Positions 1 through 7,494 are shown, numbered from the stretch's first letter. The stretch is DNA of 13,336 nt from Ruminococcaceae bacterium UBA2656 (GCA_002359465.1 DENA01000009.1:171214-184549), one strand, 5' to 3'. Made by a program: numbers and translations. Notes: a model not told the origin generated them from the letters alone.

Positions 1-21
1 CCCCCCCCCGAGGGGGGGGGG
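1..21. repeat. C9-GA-G10 homopolymer block at window edge
   Basis: Nine C, then GA, then ten G. As RNA or single-stranded DNA it could form a very stable C:G hairpin with a tiny loop. It could be part of a terminator for a gene to the left, a slippage-prone tract, or an artefact at a contig end. It sits about 55 bases upstream of the -35 element of the LCP gene. The sequence alone does not separate these options. Confidence 0.5.
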
Positions 22-76
22 AGATAACATTTGTTTTCCCATATCTTATTTGAAGTTGCTATAGTTTACATAACTA

Positions 77-105
77 TTGACATGTAACCGGAATTGCAAT
101 AAAAT
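77..105 (+). promoter_or_regulatory. SigA-type promoter of the LCP gene
   Basis: The -35 is a perfect TTGACA at 77-82. A 17-base spacer follows, then TAAAAT at 100-105, one mismatch from the -10 consensus. Transcription should begin near 112, giving a leader of about 30 bases before the ATG at 143. This is one of the two strongest promoters seen in the window. Confidence 0.85.
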
Positions 106-142
106 AAGACTGCTTTGTGTATTAAGTTCTTTGAGGTGAAAT

Positions 143-1285
143 ATGAAAAAACAAAACCGCGGTTATGGGCCGCAGCGTAACGATATGGGCTCCGGGCCGC
201 GAAACGCGGGGCGCAGAGCGGATTATGACACCGGTGAAATCGACCGGTATCATTATGTTGACCGTGATATTTACAGCAGCAGCCCGCCTGCCCGTCGGGG
301 TGGGAAAAGGTACGTCCGAAAAAAAAGCGGCCTGAAGAAATTTTTTGTCAGTTTGCTTTGTCTGCTTCTGGTGGTATGCGCTGGCGTTTTTCTCTACGGA
401 AAGTATATGCTGTCCCGTCTGAACCGGTCTGAGGCCATCAACACCTCCAAATATATTGAACAGCCGAGCGCCGCGCCGACATGGGGTGTTCTGTCGGACA
501 GTCAGATTACCAATATTCTGCTGATCGGCACCGACAAGGGAGACGACGGAAACAGCAGCCGAAGCGACACCACCATGCTGGTTTCCATTGATAATAAAAC
601 GAAAACGCTCCGTATGGTTTCTTTCCTCCGTGATCTGTATGTGGAGATCCCCACTATGAAAAAGCAAAAGCTGAACGCGGCCTATTCCAAAGGCGGCGCG
701 GCGCTTACCATGCAGACCCTGGAAAACAATTTCAGGGTAAATATTGATAAATTTATTTCCGTTGATTTTGAGAATTTCGCTTCCATCATCGATAAAATGG
801 GCGGACTTGATATTCAGATGGACAAAAAACTCTGCGATGCGGAAAACCGCAACATGGGCAGCCACCTGAAACCGGGGGTGAACCATCTGGACGGACGGCT
901 TGCCGTGTATTACGCCCGTATCCGTGAAACAGACAGCGATTTTGGCCGAACCGGCAGGCAGCGCGAAGTAATGGAACTGATGGTTAAGAAAATGAAGGGC
1001 ATGGATCCGATAAAGATTAACAGCATGATGAATGAGTTCCTGCCGCTGGTAAAAACCAATCTAACCGATTCAGAACTGGTGTACCTGGCTACTCTGGCAG
1101 GCTCCGTCACCGATTATCCCATGAAAACCATGCATATCCCCAATCTGAACACCTATACCGAACGCAGTATAAAAGGGATCGGCGCTGTGCTTGACCCGGA
1201 CCTACCGCAGAACTGCAAGCTTTTAAGAGCTTTTCTGTACGGCGATAGCTCCGAAACAGAGGATTCCTTTGCCCCCACAGATTAA
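143..1285 (+). CDS. LytR-CpsA-Psr (LCP) family cell-wall glycopolymer ligase
   Basis: LCP proteins are membrane-anchored enzymes that move undecaprenyl-linked glycopolymers (teichoic acid, capsule or similar) onto peptidoglycan, acting outside the membrane. The 380-residue product has a basic cytoplasmic tail (residues 1-66), one membrane segment (about 67-86) and the LCP domain (about 120-285). Family motifs are present: NILLIGTD (124-131), RSDTTML with R140 and D142, FLRDLYVEIP (161-170), and the arginine-rich stretch at 256-277 ending in GRTGRQREVM. These acidic and arginine residues are the usual lipid-phosphate and metal-binding positions. The start is supported by GAGGTG at 133-138, four bases before the ATG. 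It is a single-gene unit with its own promoter and terminator. The tail is longer than the short tails common in Bacillus LCP proteins. The exact polymer is unknown, so no gene symbol is given. Confidence 0.93.
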   Translation: MKKQNRGYGPQRNDMGSGPRNAGRRADYDTGEIDRYHYVDRDIYSSSPPARRGGKRYVRKKSGLKKFFVSLLCLLLVVCAGVFLYGKYMLSRLNRSEAINTSKYIEQPSAAPTWGVLSDSQITNILLIGTDKGDDGNSSRSDTTMLVSIDNKTKTLRMVSFLRDLYVEIPTMKKQKLNAAYSKGGAALTMQTLENNFRVNIDKFISVDFENFASIIDKMGGLDIQMDKKLCDAENRNMGSHLKPGVNHLDGRLAVYYARIRETDSDFGRTGRQREVMELMVKKMKGMDPIKINSMMNEFLPLVKTNLTDSELVYLATLAGSVTDYPMKTMHIPNLNTYTERSIKGIGAVLDPDLPQNCKLLRAFLYGDSSETEDSFAPTD

Positions 1286-1299
1286 CAATTATTATTGTA

Positions 1300-1340
1300 C
1301 CGCTTCGAAACTGATTTCAATTTCGAAGCGGCACTTTTTT
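1300..1340 (+). terminator. Rho-independent terminator after the LCP gene
   Basis: A perfect 11-bp stem has arms at 1300-1310 and 1321-1331 (CCGCTTCGAAA and its complement) with a 10-base loop. A C and six T at 1334-1340 follow. It starts 15 bases after the stop codon and separates this gene from metG. Confidence 0.9.
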
Positions 1341-1425
1341 GATATTTTTTATAATCCCAATCGCCGGACGACGAATGCTTTTTCGGGTAAAATCCCCTTA
1401 TTCCTGTAACTGCTGCAATTTCATA

Positions 1426-1454
1426 TTCACTATTCATGAAAAAAATGGTATAAT
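1426..1454 (+). promoter_or_regulatory. Extended -10 promoter of metG
   Basis: TATAAT at 1449-1454 is preceded by TG plus one base (1446-1448), an extended -10. TTCACT at 1426-1431 lies 17 bases upstream and matches the -35 consensus at 4 of 6 positions. Transcription would start near 1461, leaving a leader of only about 45 bases, too short for a T-box or SAM riboswitch. Confidence 0.75.
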
Positions 1455-1476
1455 ATTAAAATTAATCACTTTATTT

Positions 1477-1491
1477 GAGAATACCATTCTC
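1477..1491 (+). promoter_or_regulatory. Small inverted repeat in the metG leader, next to the RBS
   Basis: GAGAAT (1477-1482) and ATTCTC (1486-1491) form a perfect 6-bp inverted repeat with a 3-base loop. It ends two bases before the GGAGG ribosome binding site at 1494-1498. In RNA it could stack against or stabilise the region in front of the RBS. In DNA it could be an operator. The function is unproven. Confidence 0.35.
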
Positions 1492-1505
1492 TTGGAGGTT
1501 AAAAC

Positions 1506-3443
1506 ATGGACAAAAAAACTTTTTACATCACAACGCCTATCTACTACCCCTCGGGCAAGGCGCACATCGGCCACAGCTACTGTACCGTTGCAAGCGACGC
1601 GATTGCGCGCTACAAGCGAATGCAGGGCTATGATGTGATGTTTTTAACCGGGACGGACGAGCACGGCCAGAAAATCGAGATAAACGCCGAAAAAGAGGGT
1701 GTTACCCCCAAGGAATATGTTGATAAAATTGTCGCCGGCTTTCAGGACTTATGGAAGCTTTTAAATATTTCCAACGACCGCTTTATCCGCACCACCGACG
1801 ATTATCATGTGAAGGCTGTTCAGAAAATTTTTAAAACCCTCTATGACAAGGGGGAAATTTACAAAGGGAAATATGAAGGATGGTACTGTACGCCGTGCGA
1901 ATCCTTCTGGACGGAAACGCAGCTGAAGAACGGAAAATGCCCGGACTGCGGCAGAGAAGTGAAAATGGCCAACGAAGAAGCCTATTTCTTCCGTATTTCC
2001 AAATACGCGGACAGGCTGCTGAAGCTTTATGAAGACCAGCCGAACTTTATTCAGCCGGAGAGCCGCAAAAACGAAATGATCAATTTTATCAAACAGGGAC
2101 TGGAAGACCTCTGCGTATCGCGCACAAGCTTTACCTGGGGCATCCCCGTCGACTTTGACCCGAAGCACGTTGTATACGTGTGGCTGGACGCGCTGACAAA
2201 CTATATCACCGCGCTGGGCTACGGTTCGGACGACGATTCCGCTTATCAAAAATACTGGCCAGCCGACGTGCATTTCGTCGGCAAGGAGATCGTTCGTTTT
2301 CACACCATCATCTGGCCCGCCATGCTGATGGCGCTTGACCTTCCCCTGCCGAAACAGGTTTACGGCCACGGGTGGCTCCTGTTCGGCGACGGCAGCAAAA
2401 TGAGCAAGTCAAAGGGCAACGTGGTGGACCCGGTCATTCTGTGCGACCGCTACGGCGTGGACGCAATCCGCTACTTCCTTCTGCGTGAAATTCCGTTCGG
2501 CGCGGACGGCGTATTCACCAATGAGGCGTTAATCAGCCGTATCAACTCCGACCTTGCGAACGATCTGGGAAATCTTCTTTCCCGCTCCACCGCGATGGCT
2601 GAAAAATACTTCGGCGGCAAAATTCCCGCCGAGCGTGAAAGCGCCCCCATTGACGATGAACTGATTCAAATGGCGCTCTGCCTCCGCCAAAAATGCGACG
2701 ACGCCATTGCGGGCTACCAGTTCAGCAACGCCCTGACCGAAATCTGGAAGCTGATTGCCCGCACCAACAAATATATCGACGAAACCATGCCGTGGGCATT
2801 GGGAAAAGACGAAACAAAACGCGCGCGCCTTGCGGCGGTCATTTACAACCTCTGCGAAAGCCTGCGCATCGTTTCGATTCTGATTACCCCCTTTATTCCC
2901 GAAACAGCGCCTAAAATTCAGGCGCAGCTCGGCGCGAAGGCGGATGTGCTGACCTATGACGCCGCGGCGAAATGGGGACTTCTTCCCTCCGACGCGGTCA
3001 TTACCAAAGGAGAAACACTTTACCCGCGCATCGACGTGGACAAAGAAATTGAAGAGCTGAACAAATTGATTCCCAACCCCGCAAATAAAGAGCAGCCCAC
3101 TGAAAAGAAAATCGAGGGCATTGCCCAGATCGGTATTGACGATTTCGGCAAGGTGGACCTCCGCGTGGGAAAAATCATTGCCTGTGAGCCGATTAAGAGG
3201 GCAAAAAAACTTTTAAAGCTGACGATTGACGACGGCCAAGGCGAAAGAACGGTTGCTTCCGGCATTGCGAAATGGTATCAGCCGGAGGACCTGACCGGTC
3301 GCAGCATCATTCTGGTTGCAAACTTAAAGCCGGCCATGCTCTGCGGCGTGGAAAGCCAGGGCATGATTCTGGCGGCGGACGCCGGAGAAGACGTAAAGGT
3401 TATTTTTGTTGACGGAATTCCGGCCGGAAGCAAAGTCCGCTGA
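1506..3443 (+). CDS. metG: Methionyl-tRNA synthetase
   Basis: This cytoplasmic class I synthetase charges tRNA-Met with methionine using ATP. The catalytic core opens with a textbook HIGH motif (residues 20-23). Zinc-binding cysteines occur as two CxxC pairs (C128/C131 and C145/C148), and KMSKS is at 298-302. An anticodon-binding alpha-helical region follows. The last 100 or so residues (from about 545) form a Trbp111/EMAP-type OB-fold tRNA-binding domain, with VDLRVGKI and the ending AMLCGVESQGMILAA. The length of 645 residues fits the long Firmicutes form with this C-terminal extension. The ATG at 1506 lies seven bases after GGAGG. It has its own promoter and is followed after one base by tatD, so the two are probably cotranscribed. 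No T-box leader is present, so regulation is likely not by tRNA-sensing antitermination. Confidence 0.98.
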   Translation: MDKKTFYITTPIYYPSGKAHIGHSYCTVASDAIARYKRMQGYDVMFLTGTDEHGQKIEINAEKEGVTPKEYVDKIVAGFQDLWKLLNISNDRFIRTTDDYHVKAVQKIFKTLYDKGEIYKGKYEGWYCTPCESFWTETQLKNGKCPDCGREVKMANEEAYFFRISKYADRLLKLYEDQPNFIQPESRKNEMINFIKQGLEDLCVSRTSFTWGIPVDFDPKHVVYVWLDALTNYITALGYGSDDDSAYQKYWPADVHFVGKEIVRFHTIIWPAMLMALDLPLPKQVYGHGWLLFGDGSKMSKSKGNVVDPVILCDRYGVDAIRYFLLREIPFGADGVFTNEALISRINSDLANDLGNLLSRSTAMAEKYFGGKIPAERESAPIDDELIQMALCLRQKCDDAIAGYQFSNALTEIWKLIARTNKYIDETMPWALGKDETKRARLAAVIYNLCESLRIVSILITPFIPETAPKIQAQLGAKADVLTYDAAAKWGLLPSDAVITKGETLYPRIDVDKEIEELNKLIPNPANKEQPTEKKIEGIAQIGIDDFGKVDLRVGKIIACEPIKRAKKLLKLTIDDGQGERTVASGIAKWYQPEDLTGRSIILVANLKPAMLCGVESQGMILAADAGEDVKVIFVDGIPAGSKVR

Positions 3444-3444
3444 T

Positions 3445-4221
3445 ATGAGTATGCTCAATAATATCTTTGATTCCCACGCGCACTACGACGACGAGGCTTT
3501 CGACGCCGACCGTGAAGCTCTTTTGGCCGAACTGCCCCAGCGGGGCGTGTGCAATGTTGTGAACTGCGGAGCGGATCTGGCTTCCACCCGGGCTTCCATC
3601 CGGCTTGCGGCGGACTACCCCTATTTTTACGCCGCCGTGGGCATCCACCCGGAATGCGTTAAGGATGCGCCCGAAGACTGTCTGAAACAGCTGGAGGAAC
3701 TGGCCGCGTGGGAAAAAGTAGTCGCGGTCGGGGAAATCGGCCTGGATTATCATTTTGAAGAAAACGCGCCGAAAGATATACAGAAAAAAATGTTTGAGGA
3801 GCAGATTCTACTCGCTAAAAGGCATCAGCTTCCGATCATTGTACACGACCGCGACGCGCACGGCGACACGATGGAAATTCTTCGCAGAAGGAAACCGTCC
3901 GGCGTAGTACACTGTTTTTCCGGCAGCGTGGAAATGGCGACGGAATGTGTCCGGCTGGGGATGTATATCGGCCTCGGCGGCGCGGTCACGTTTAAAAACG
4001 CGCGCGTGCCGGTCGAGGTGGCGGCCGCCGTCCCGCTCGAACGCATGCTGATGGAGACGGACTGTCCGTACATGACGCCCGTGCCGTTCCGCGGCAAGCG
4101 CAATGACTCCACGCTGATCGCCTACACCGCCGCGCGGGTTGCCGAAATCCGCAGTACAACTGCGGATGAAATTTTAGCGGTTACGCGCCGGAATGCGGAA
4201 ACGCTTTTCAGAATCAAATAG
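3445..4221 (+). CDS. tatD: TatD family metal-dependent DNase
   Basis: TatD proteins are TIM-barrel amidohydrolase-like 3'-5' exonucleases/DNases that use two divalent metals in the cytoplasm. From the ATG at 3445 the product has 258 residues, the normal family size. Expected metal ligands are visible: HAH at 11-13 (FDSHAHYDD), E97 in VGEIGLDYHF, H134 in IVHDRDA, H156 in VHCFSG, and D206 in METDCPY. I chose 3445 because it directly follows the metG TGA (3441-3443), with one base between. An in-frame ATG at 3406 lies inside metG and would add residues not typical of the family; ATG 3451 is a minor alternative. Only a weak GGAAG (3426-3430) lies upstream, so translation probably depends on coupling to metG. 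In Bacillus subtilis metS and tatD (yabD) are also neighbours; here the unit ends at tatD and rnmV-ksgA do not follow. Confidence 0.94.
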   Translation: MSMLNNIFDSHAHYDDEAFDADREALLAELPQRGVCNVVNCGADLASTRASIRLAADYPYFYAAVGIHPECVKDAPEDCLKQLEELAAWEKVVAVGEIGLDYHFEENAPKDIQKKMFEEQILLAKRHQLPIIVHDRDAHGDTMEILRRRKPSGVVHCFSGSVEMATECVRLGMYIGLGGAVTFKNARVPVEVAAAVPLERMLMETDCPYMTPVPFRGKRNDSTLIAYTAARVAEIRSTTADEILAVTRRNAETLFRIK

Positions 4222-4229
4222 GGAAAAGA

Positions 4230-4262
4230 AAAGGAAGCTGACTCTTTCGAGCGGCTTCCTTT
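4230..4262. terminator. Bidirectional terminator between tatD and the YjgB-like gene
   Basis: The arms AAAGGAAGC (4230-4238) and GCTTCCTTT (4254-4262) are perfect complements. An inner CTC/GAG pairing around a TTTC loop extends the hairpin. On the minus strand the arm is followed by a T-rich stretch, and on the plus strand by a short T-rich stretch. It starts 9 bases after the tatD stop and ends 11 bases before the stop of the convergent lipoprotein gene, so it can serve both. Confidence 0.75.
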
Positions 4263-4272
4263 CTGCTTTCAA

Positions 4273-4944
4273 TTACCACTGGCGGCCTGGGTCATCCGCC
4301 ATCATATTTACTGTTCCTCTCGGATAAAACACGGAGTAATGATCAAGCCTGGCATCTTCCCCGTCTGCTTTTGCCTTGGGGAAGACCATCAGTATTTTAT
4401 AATCCTTGCTGACAACGTATCCTATAATTCTTTCGTCCCCCGAAGTCACATCATGATCCGGTTCTCCGAGAACCTCTTTTACCTTGGACAGGGTAAGCGC
4501 CTGAATCTGGCTGTCGAACGTCCTGACCTCAAAAAGCTGCGAGCCCTTGTTGAACCCGAACACAAAACCCTTTTTGGAATAGGTGGCATAAATACCCTTG
4601 GCCGCGGCAATGTATTCTGATTTGTCTTCTTTCCCCCATTTATCCTCTACATCCTCAATCACATTGGATTGAACCGCAAAGTCACAGTTGATGACCTTTC
4701 CCTTCTGTGCCGTTGTCTTTATCTGCTGAAGCAGAGCCGCCTGCGCGTCAGCCGGCTGGGAGGATTCCGGAGCGGAACTTGCCGCAGAGGCAGCGGACGC
4801 GGGCGCCGCCGCGGAAGAAGCGGGAGCGGAAGAATAACTTTGCGAACTGCTGGAAGAATTGGGATTGGAGCAGCCTGCGATCACAGCAAGCACGCACGCT
4901 GCCGACGCGCAGGCCGTCAGCGCTTTTTTCATTTTTAATGTCAT
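4273..4944 (-). CDS. YjgB-like (DUF4309) lipoprotein
   Basis: This is a secreted, lipid-anchored protein of 223 residues. A basic start (MTLKMKK), a hydrophobic segment and a lipobox ending IAGC put the lipidated cysteine at residue 25. Residues 26-66 are a Ser/Ala/Pro-rich linker that would span the cell wall. The C-terminal domain (about 67-223) has features I recall from the Bacillus YjgB/DUF4309 family: DVEDKWGKEDKSEYI, GIYATYSKKGFVFGFNKG, FEVRTFDSQI, VKEVLGEPD, IIGYV and the ending DHYSVFYPRG. The family has no established biochemical role. AGGAGA (4951-4956) lies six bases before the ATG at 4944 and supports this start over the ATG four codons in. It lies downstream of spoIIE on the same strand with a 124-base gap and could be cotranscribed with it or have a separate promoter. 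Confidence 0.85.
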   Translation of the reverse strand: MTLKMKKALTACASAACVLAVIAGCSNPNSSSSSQSYSSAPASSAAAPASAASAASSAPESSQPADAQAALLQQIKTTAQKGKVINCDFAVQSNVIEDVEDKWGKEDKSEYIAAAKGIYATYSKKGFVFGFNKGSQLFEVRTFDSQIQALTLSKVKEVLGEPDHDVTSGDERIIGYVVSKDYKILMVFPKAKADGEDARLDHYSVFYPRGTVNMMADDPGRQW

Positions 4945-4979
4945 AATCAGTCTCCTAAATTTTATAATATGAGTTTACA

Positions 4980-5010
4980 ATAACGGCGCTCTGCTGATGA
5001 CTTCCGTTAT
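4980..5010 (-). repeat. 7-bp inverted repeat between spoIIE and the YjgB-like gene
   Basis: ATAACGG (4980-4986) and CCGTTAT (5004-5010) pair perfectly around a 17-base loop. Neither strand has a T-run behind it, so it is a poor terminator candidate for spoIIE. It could be an mRNA-stabilising or regulatory element ahead of the lipoprotein gene, or chance. I found no convincing -35/-10 pair in the rest of this 124-base gap. Confidence 0.3.
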
Positions 5011-5068
5011 GAACAACATATTACATCCTGGCGAAACAAATATCAAGTATTATTTATCTGTTTTCCGC

Positions 5069-7393
5069 CTATTCGTTTTCCTTCACCTTCATTACCAGCG
5101 CGGTAATATCGTCATCGTGACCGTCGGTGCGCCGGGCAATCGCCTGTGTTACGATTTCTTCCGCAAGCTCCTGCGGAATCTGCCCGTTCCATTTTTCGAC
5201 TGTCTCGCAAATCCAGTCATCCCCCGCGGCAAGCGCCCCGTCGGACAGCAGAACCAGCAGGTCGTCCTTGCCGAGGCTGTCCGAGGATTTGGTGAAATTG
5301 ATATCGTTCAGGATTCCGATTGGCAGGCTTGGCGCGTCAATCACTGCAGCCCGTCCGGATTTGCGTAATACGCTGATGGGCGCGCCGGCTTTCATAAATT
5401 CAAGGTTTCCGCTGAACAGGTCTAGAGCGGCAAGGTCGATTGTTGCAAGTGATTCGTCGCCCGATTTGACCATCAGCGCCGAATTTACAATTTTGAGCGA
5501 AGCGTCGAAGCCGATACCGGCTTTCACCAGGCGGGACAGAATTCCGCTGGCCATTGCGCCGTCCACCGCCGCACGGCCGCCCGTCCCCATCCCGTCGCTG
5601 ATAATCGCAATCTGGCGGCCGTTTCCGTCGGAGAAGGTATCCCAGCTGTCGCCGCAGATCTGCCTGTTCCCGCACGAATGCTGCGCACATCCGGTCTGCA
5701 CGCGGTAAAGGGGGCGTTCGGACATCTGCATTCTGCATTTTCCTTTTACCATACTGATACAGGGCTGCTGGAACATCCGGTCACACACGCGCGAAATTTC
5801 TTCTGTAAGCTCCGCTTTATTCAGACGGACGCCGTCCACCTGAGCGGCAATAATTTCAATTGACATACGGTCAAAGCGGTCTGTGCGGCAGCTCACATCA
5901 ATGGGAAGAATCCCCGCGCCGCGCAAGACCTCTCCGACCTTTTGCGCTGCGGCAAAGTCAAACTGTTCGTAAAGCTCAAGTTCGGCCGCCATATCTTCCA
6001 GCATATTGCTGGTGGTGGTAAACTGGTCGGAAACCATGTTCCGTACCTGCTGCGCGCGGCTGTCCGCCGCGTCTTTTATCACGAATTCATTGTAATTGCT
6101 GTTGACGGTGTCCAGCATGACCGGAAGCCTACTGCAATGCGTGGCAAACTGCGCGTTGAAGTCGCTGCGCTCTATTTTCCCTTTTGCCCTCAGCTTTTCC
6201 GTCAGATCGTTGAAAGCGTTCATGCTGTCGCTGTAATTGCGTTCCCAGCAGTAGACCTTCAAGCCGCAGTTGCAGCAGACGTCATCGATTGTCCGTCTGT
6301 AAACGCCGTTAATGTCAGGCGCGCAGGCTGCGTAAAGCTTCTTGGAGACTTCCTCCACCGATTCGGAGACGCTTCCCAGCGCTTTTGCGGCGTAATCCAG
6401 CTTCATAATCACGGAACGGCGGAGGCCGTCAGAGCGTGAGGTGTCGTCAGCATGCGAAAACAATCCGATCAGCGGTGTGCCGATTTTCTGCGGCAGCAGC
6501 ATGTAAAAGACCGTCGCAATCATCACCTCATAGAGTCCCCCGACAACGGCCTCCTGATTGCCCACCTGAAGCGAAGCAACCGCATTGGAGAAGATGAAGG
6601 CGACGACGGACGCCAGCCGCCCGACCGGTGAAAACACGCCCGCCATCATACCGCCCAGCGCGTAGGCGCCGGAAAGGTAATTCAGGCCGGAGGTGGACAG
6701 GCTGAACACAATGCCCGCCGCAATGCCGGCCACGCTGCCGCCGGAAACGCCGCCGTAATGTGCGGCAAACAGAATGGCGACCACCGCAAGCACGCGTCCG
6801 AGCGAAACAGGGCCGATCGACAGATTGGCAAGCGCCAGCAGCGCCACGCCGCCCGAAAGGGCCGCACAGGCGATCTCCTGCGCGTTCATTGTGCCGACGT
6901 TCCTGCCGGAACTGATTATTTTGGCGGTACGGGCAAAGAAGTATGCTGTTCCGCCGGAAAGAAGCGCTTCCGCCATATACATGGCAACGGTTGACGAGCT
7001 GGAGCCGTTTACAAAAACAATGGCCATCCCCGTTGCAAATACCGGAAGAAACGCCGTCGCAGGGGCAAAACCCGGATGCATTTTCAGCTTAATCAGATCA
7101 TTTAAAGTCCAACGGATCGCCGCGGCAGCCAGAACCGCCGCAATATAATGTACGGGCACAACCGCTGCAGAAGGCAGCAGGTACCCCGCGGTACTGCCCA
7201 GCACAACGCTCCAGATTCCCGAGTACGGAAACGCCGCCACCGCCGCCACGCCGAACGGCGCGTATTTACCGAACACAAGCCCCCTGGAGCAAAGCAGCGC
7301 CACCGTAAAATAAACCAACTGCTTCGCCACAGCTTTTGTGGGGTTCAAAGCAGCTGCCGTAAAGCTGACGCGCCCCGCCTTCGCTTTTAACAT
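5069..7393 (-). CDS. spoIIE: Stage II sporulation protein E (SpoIIE) serine phosphatase
   Basis: SpoIIE is a membrane PP2C-type phosphatase that dephosphorylates the anti-anti-sigma factor SpoIIAA, releasing sigma F in the forespore; it also acts at the polar septum. The first 320 or so residues are strongly hydrophobic, matching the multi-pass membrane domain. A central regulatory region follows, and the C-terminal 200 residues are the phosphatase. Its acidic metal motifs are SDGMGTG (about 597), LLVLLSDGAL and DDDITALV near the end. I place the start at 7393 (774 residues) rather than the in-frame ATG at 7408: the downstream ATG has GGCGGTGAT (8 of 9 matches to the 16S-complementary sequence) at the right distance, whereas the upstream one has no ribosome binding site. 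Unusual cysteine clusters occur near residues 371-383 (CCNCGLKVYCW) and 565-582 (TGCAQHSCGNRQICGDS). The gene is divergent from the aminotransferase gene. Confidence 0.96.
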   Translation of the reverse strand: MLKAKAGRVSFTAAALNPTKAVAKQLVYFTVALLCSRGLVFGKYAPFGVAAVAAFPYSGIWSVVLGSTAGYLLPSAAVVPVHYIAAVLAAAAIRWTLNDLIKLKMHPGFAPATAFLPVFATGMAIVFVNGSSSSTVAMYMAEALLSGGTAYFFARTAKIISSGRNVGTMNAQEIACAALSGGVALLALANLSIGPVSLGRVLAVVAILFAAHYGGVSGGSVAGIAAGIVFSLSTSGLNYLSGAYALGGMMAGVFSPVGRLASVVAFIFSNAVASLQVGNQEAVVGGLYEVMIATVFYMLLPQKIGTPLIGLFSHADDTSRSDGLRRSVIMKLDYAAKALGSVSESVEEVSKKLYAACAPDINGVYRRTIDDVCCNCGLKVYCWERNYSDSMNAFNDLTEKLRAKGKIERSDFNAQFATHCSRLPVMLDTVNSNYNEFVIKDAADSRAQQVRNMVSDQFTTTSNMLEDMAAELELYEQFDFAAAQKVGEVLRGAGILPIDVSCRTDRFDRMSIEIIAAQVDGVRLNKAELTEEISRVCDRMFQQPCISMVKGKCRMQMSERPLYRVQTGCAQHSCGNRQICGDSWDTFSDGNGRQIAIISDGMGTGGRAAVDGAMASGILSRLVKAGIGFDASLKIVNSALMVKSGDESLATIDLAALDLFSGNLEFMKAGAPISVLRKSGRAAVIDAPSLPIGILNDINFTKSSDSLGKDDLLVLLSDGALAAGDDWICETVEKWNGQIPQELAEEIVTQAIARRTDGHDDDITALVMKVKENE

Positions 7394-7397
7394 TCCT

Positions 7398-7406
7398 ATC
7401 ACCGCC
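7398..7406 (-). promoter_or_regulatory. spoIIE ribosome binding site that decides the start
   Basis: On the minus strand this reads GGCGGTGAT, one mismatch from GGAGGTGAT, and lies four bases before the ATG at 7393 (eight bases counting from the GGCGG core). The ATG at 7408 overlaps this site and has no purine-rich sequence in front of it. Hence the shorter SpoIIE start is preferred. Confidence 0.7.
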
Positions 7407-7446
7407 ATACAATATTTGGTAACTTGTCCATTTTTTTCTAAAAATA

Positions 7447-7479
7447 ATTATACTATATGTATATGGATGCTGTTGTCAC
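7447..7479 (-). promoter_or_regulatory. spoIIE promoter with 21-base spacing
   Basis: On the minus strand a perfect -10 TATAAT (7447-7452) is preceded, after 21 bases, by GTGACA (7474-7479), 5 of 6 matches to the -35 consensus. No better -35 lies at the usual 17-base distance. In Bacillus, spoIIE and spoIIG promoters are known SigA promoters with such long spacing that depend on phosphorylated Spo0A, so the layout fits. The leader would be about 45 bases. Confidence 0.6.
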
Positions 7480-7483
7480 AACA
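7471..7483. repeat. Palindrome over the spoIIE -35 element
   Basis: TGTTGT-C-ACAACA is a perfect inverted repeat with 6-base arms and a one-base centre. It covers the proposed spoIIE -35 hexamer at 7474-7479. A protein bound here would compete with or contact RNA polymerase. I do not recognise it as the operator of a known regulator. Confidence 0.4.
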
Positions 7484-7494
7484 CGCCGTAAAAA

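Noticed and set aside
122..886. A 254-codon minus-strand open frame opposite the LCP gene
   Set aside because: It is antisense to a clear LCP coding region with motif, promoter and RBS support; the product shows no recognisable domain.
1761..2369. A 202-codon minus-strand open frame inside metG
   Set aside because: It is antisense to the catalytic core of metG, and its length is explained by codon bias of the real gene.
4963..4971. CATATTATA on the minus strand, resembling a mother-cell sigma (E/K) -10, upstream of the YjgB-like gene
   Set aside because: No matching -35 is found at the proper distance, and AT-rich matches of this kind are common. A sporulation-specific promoter here cannot be supported.
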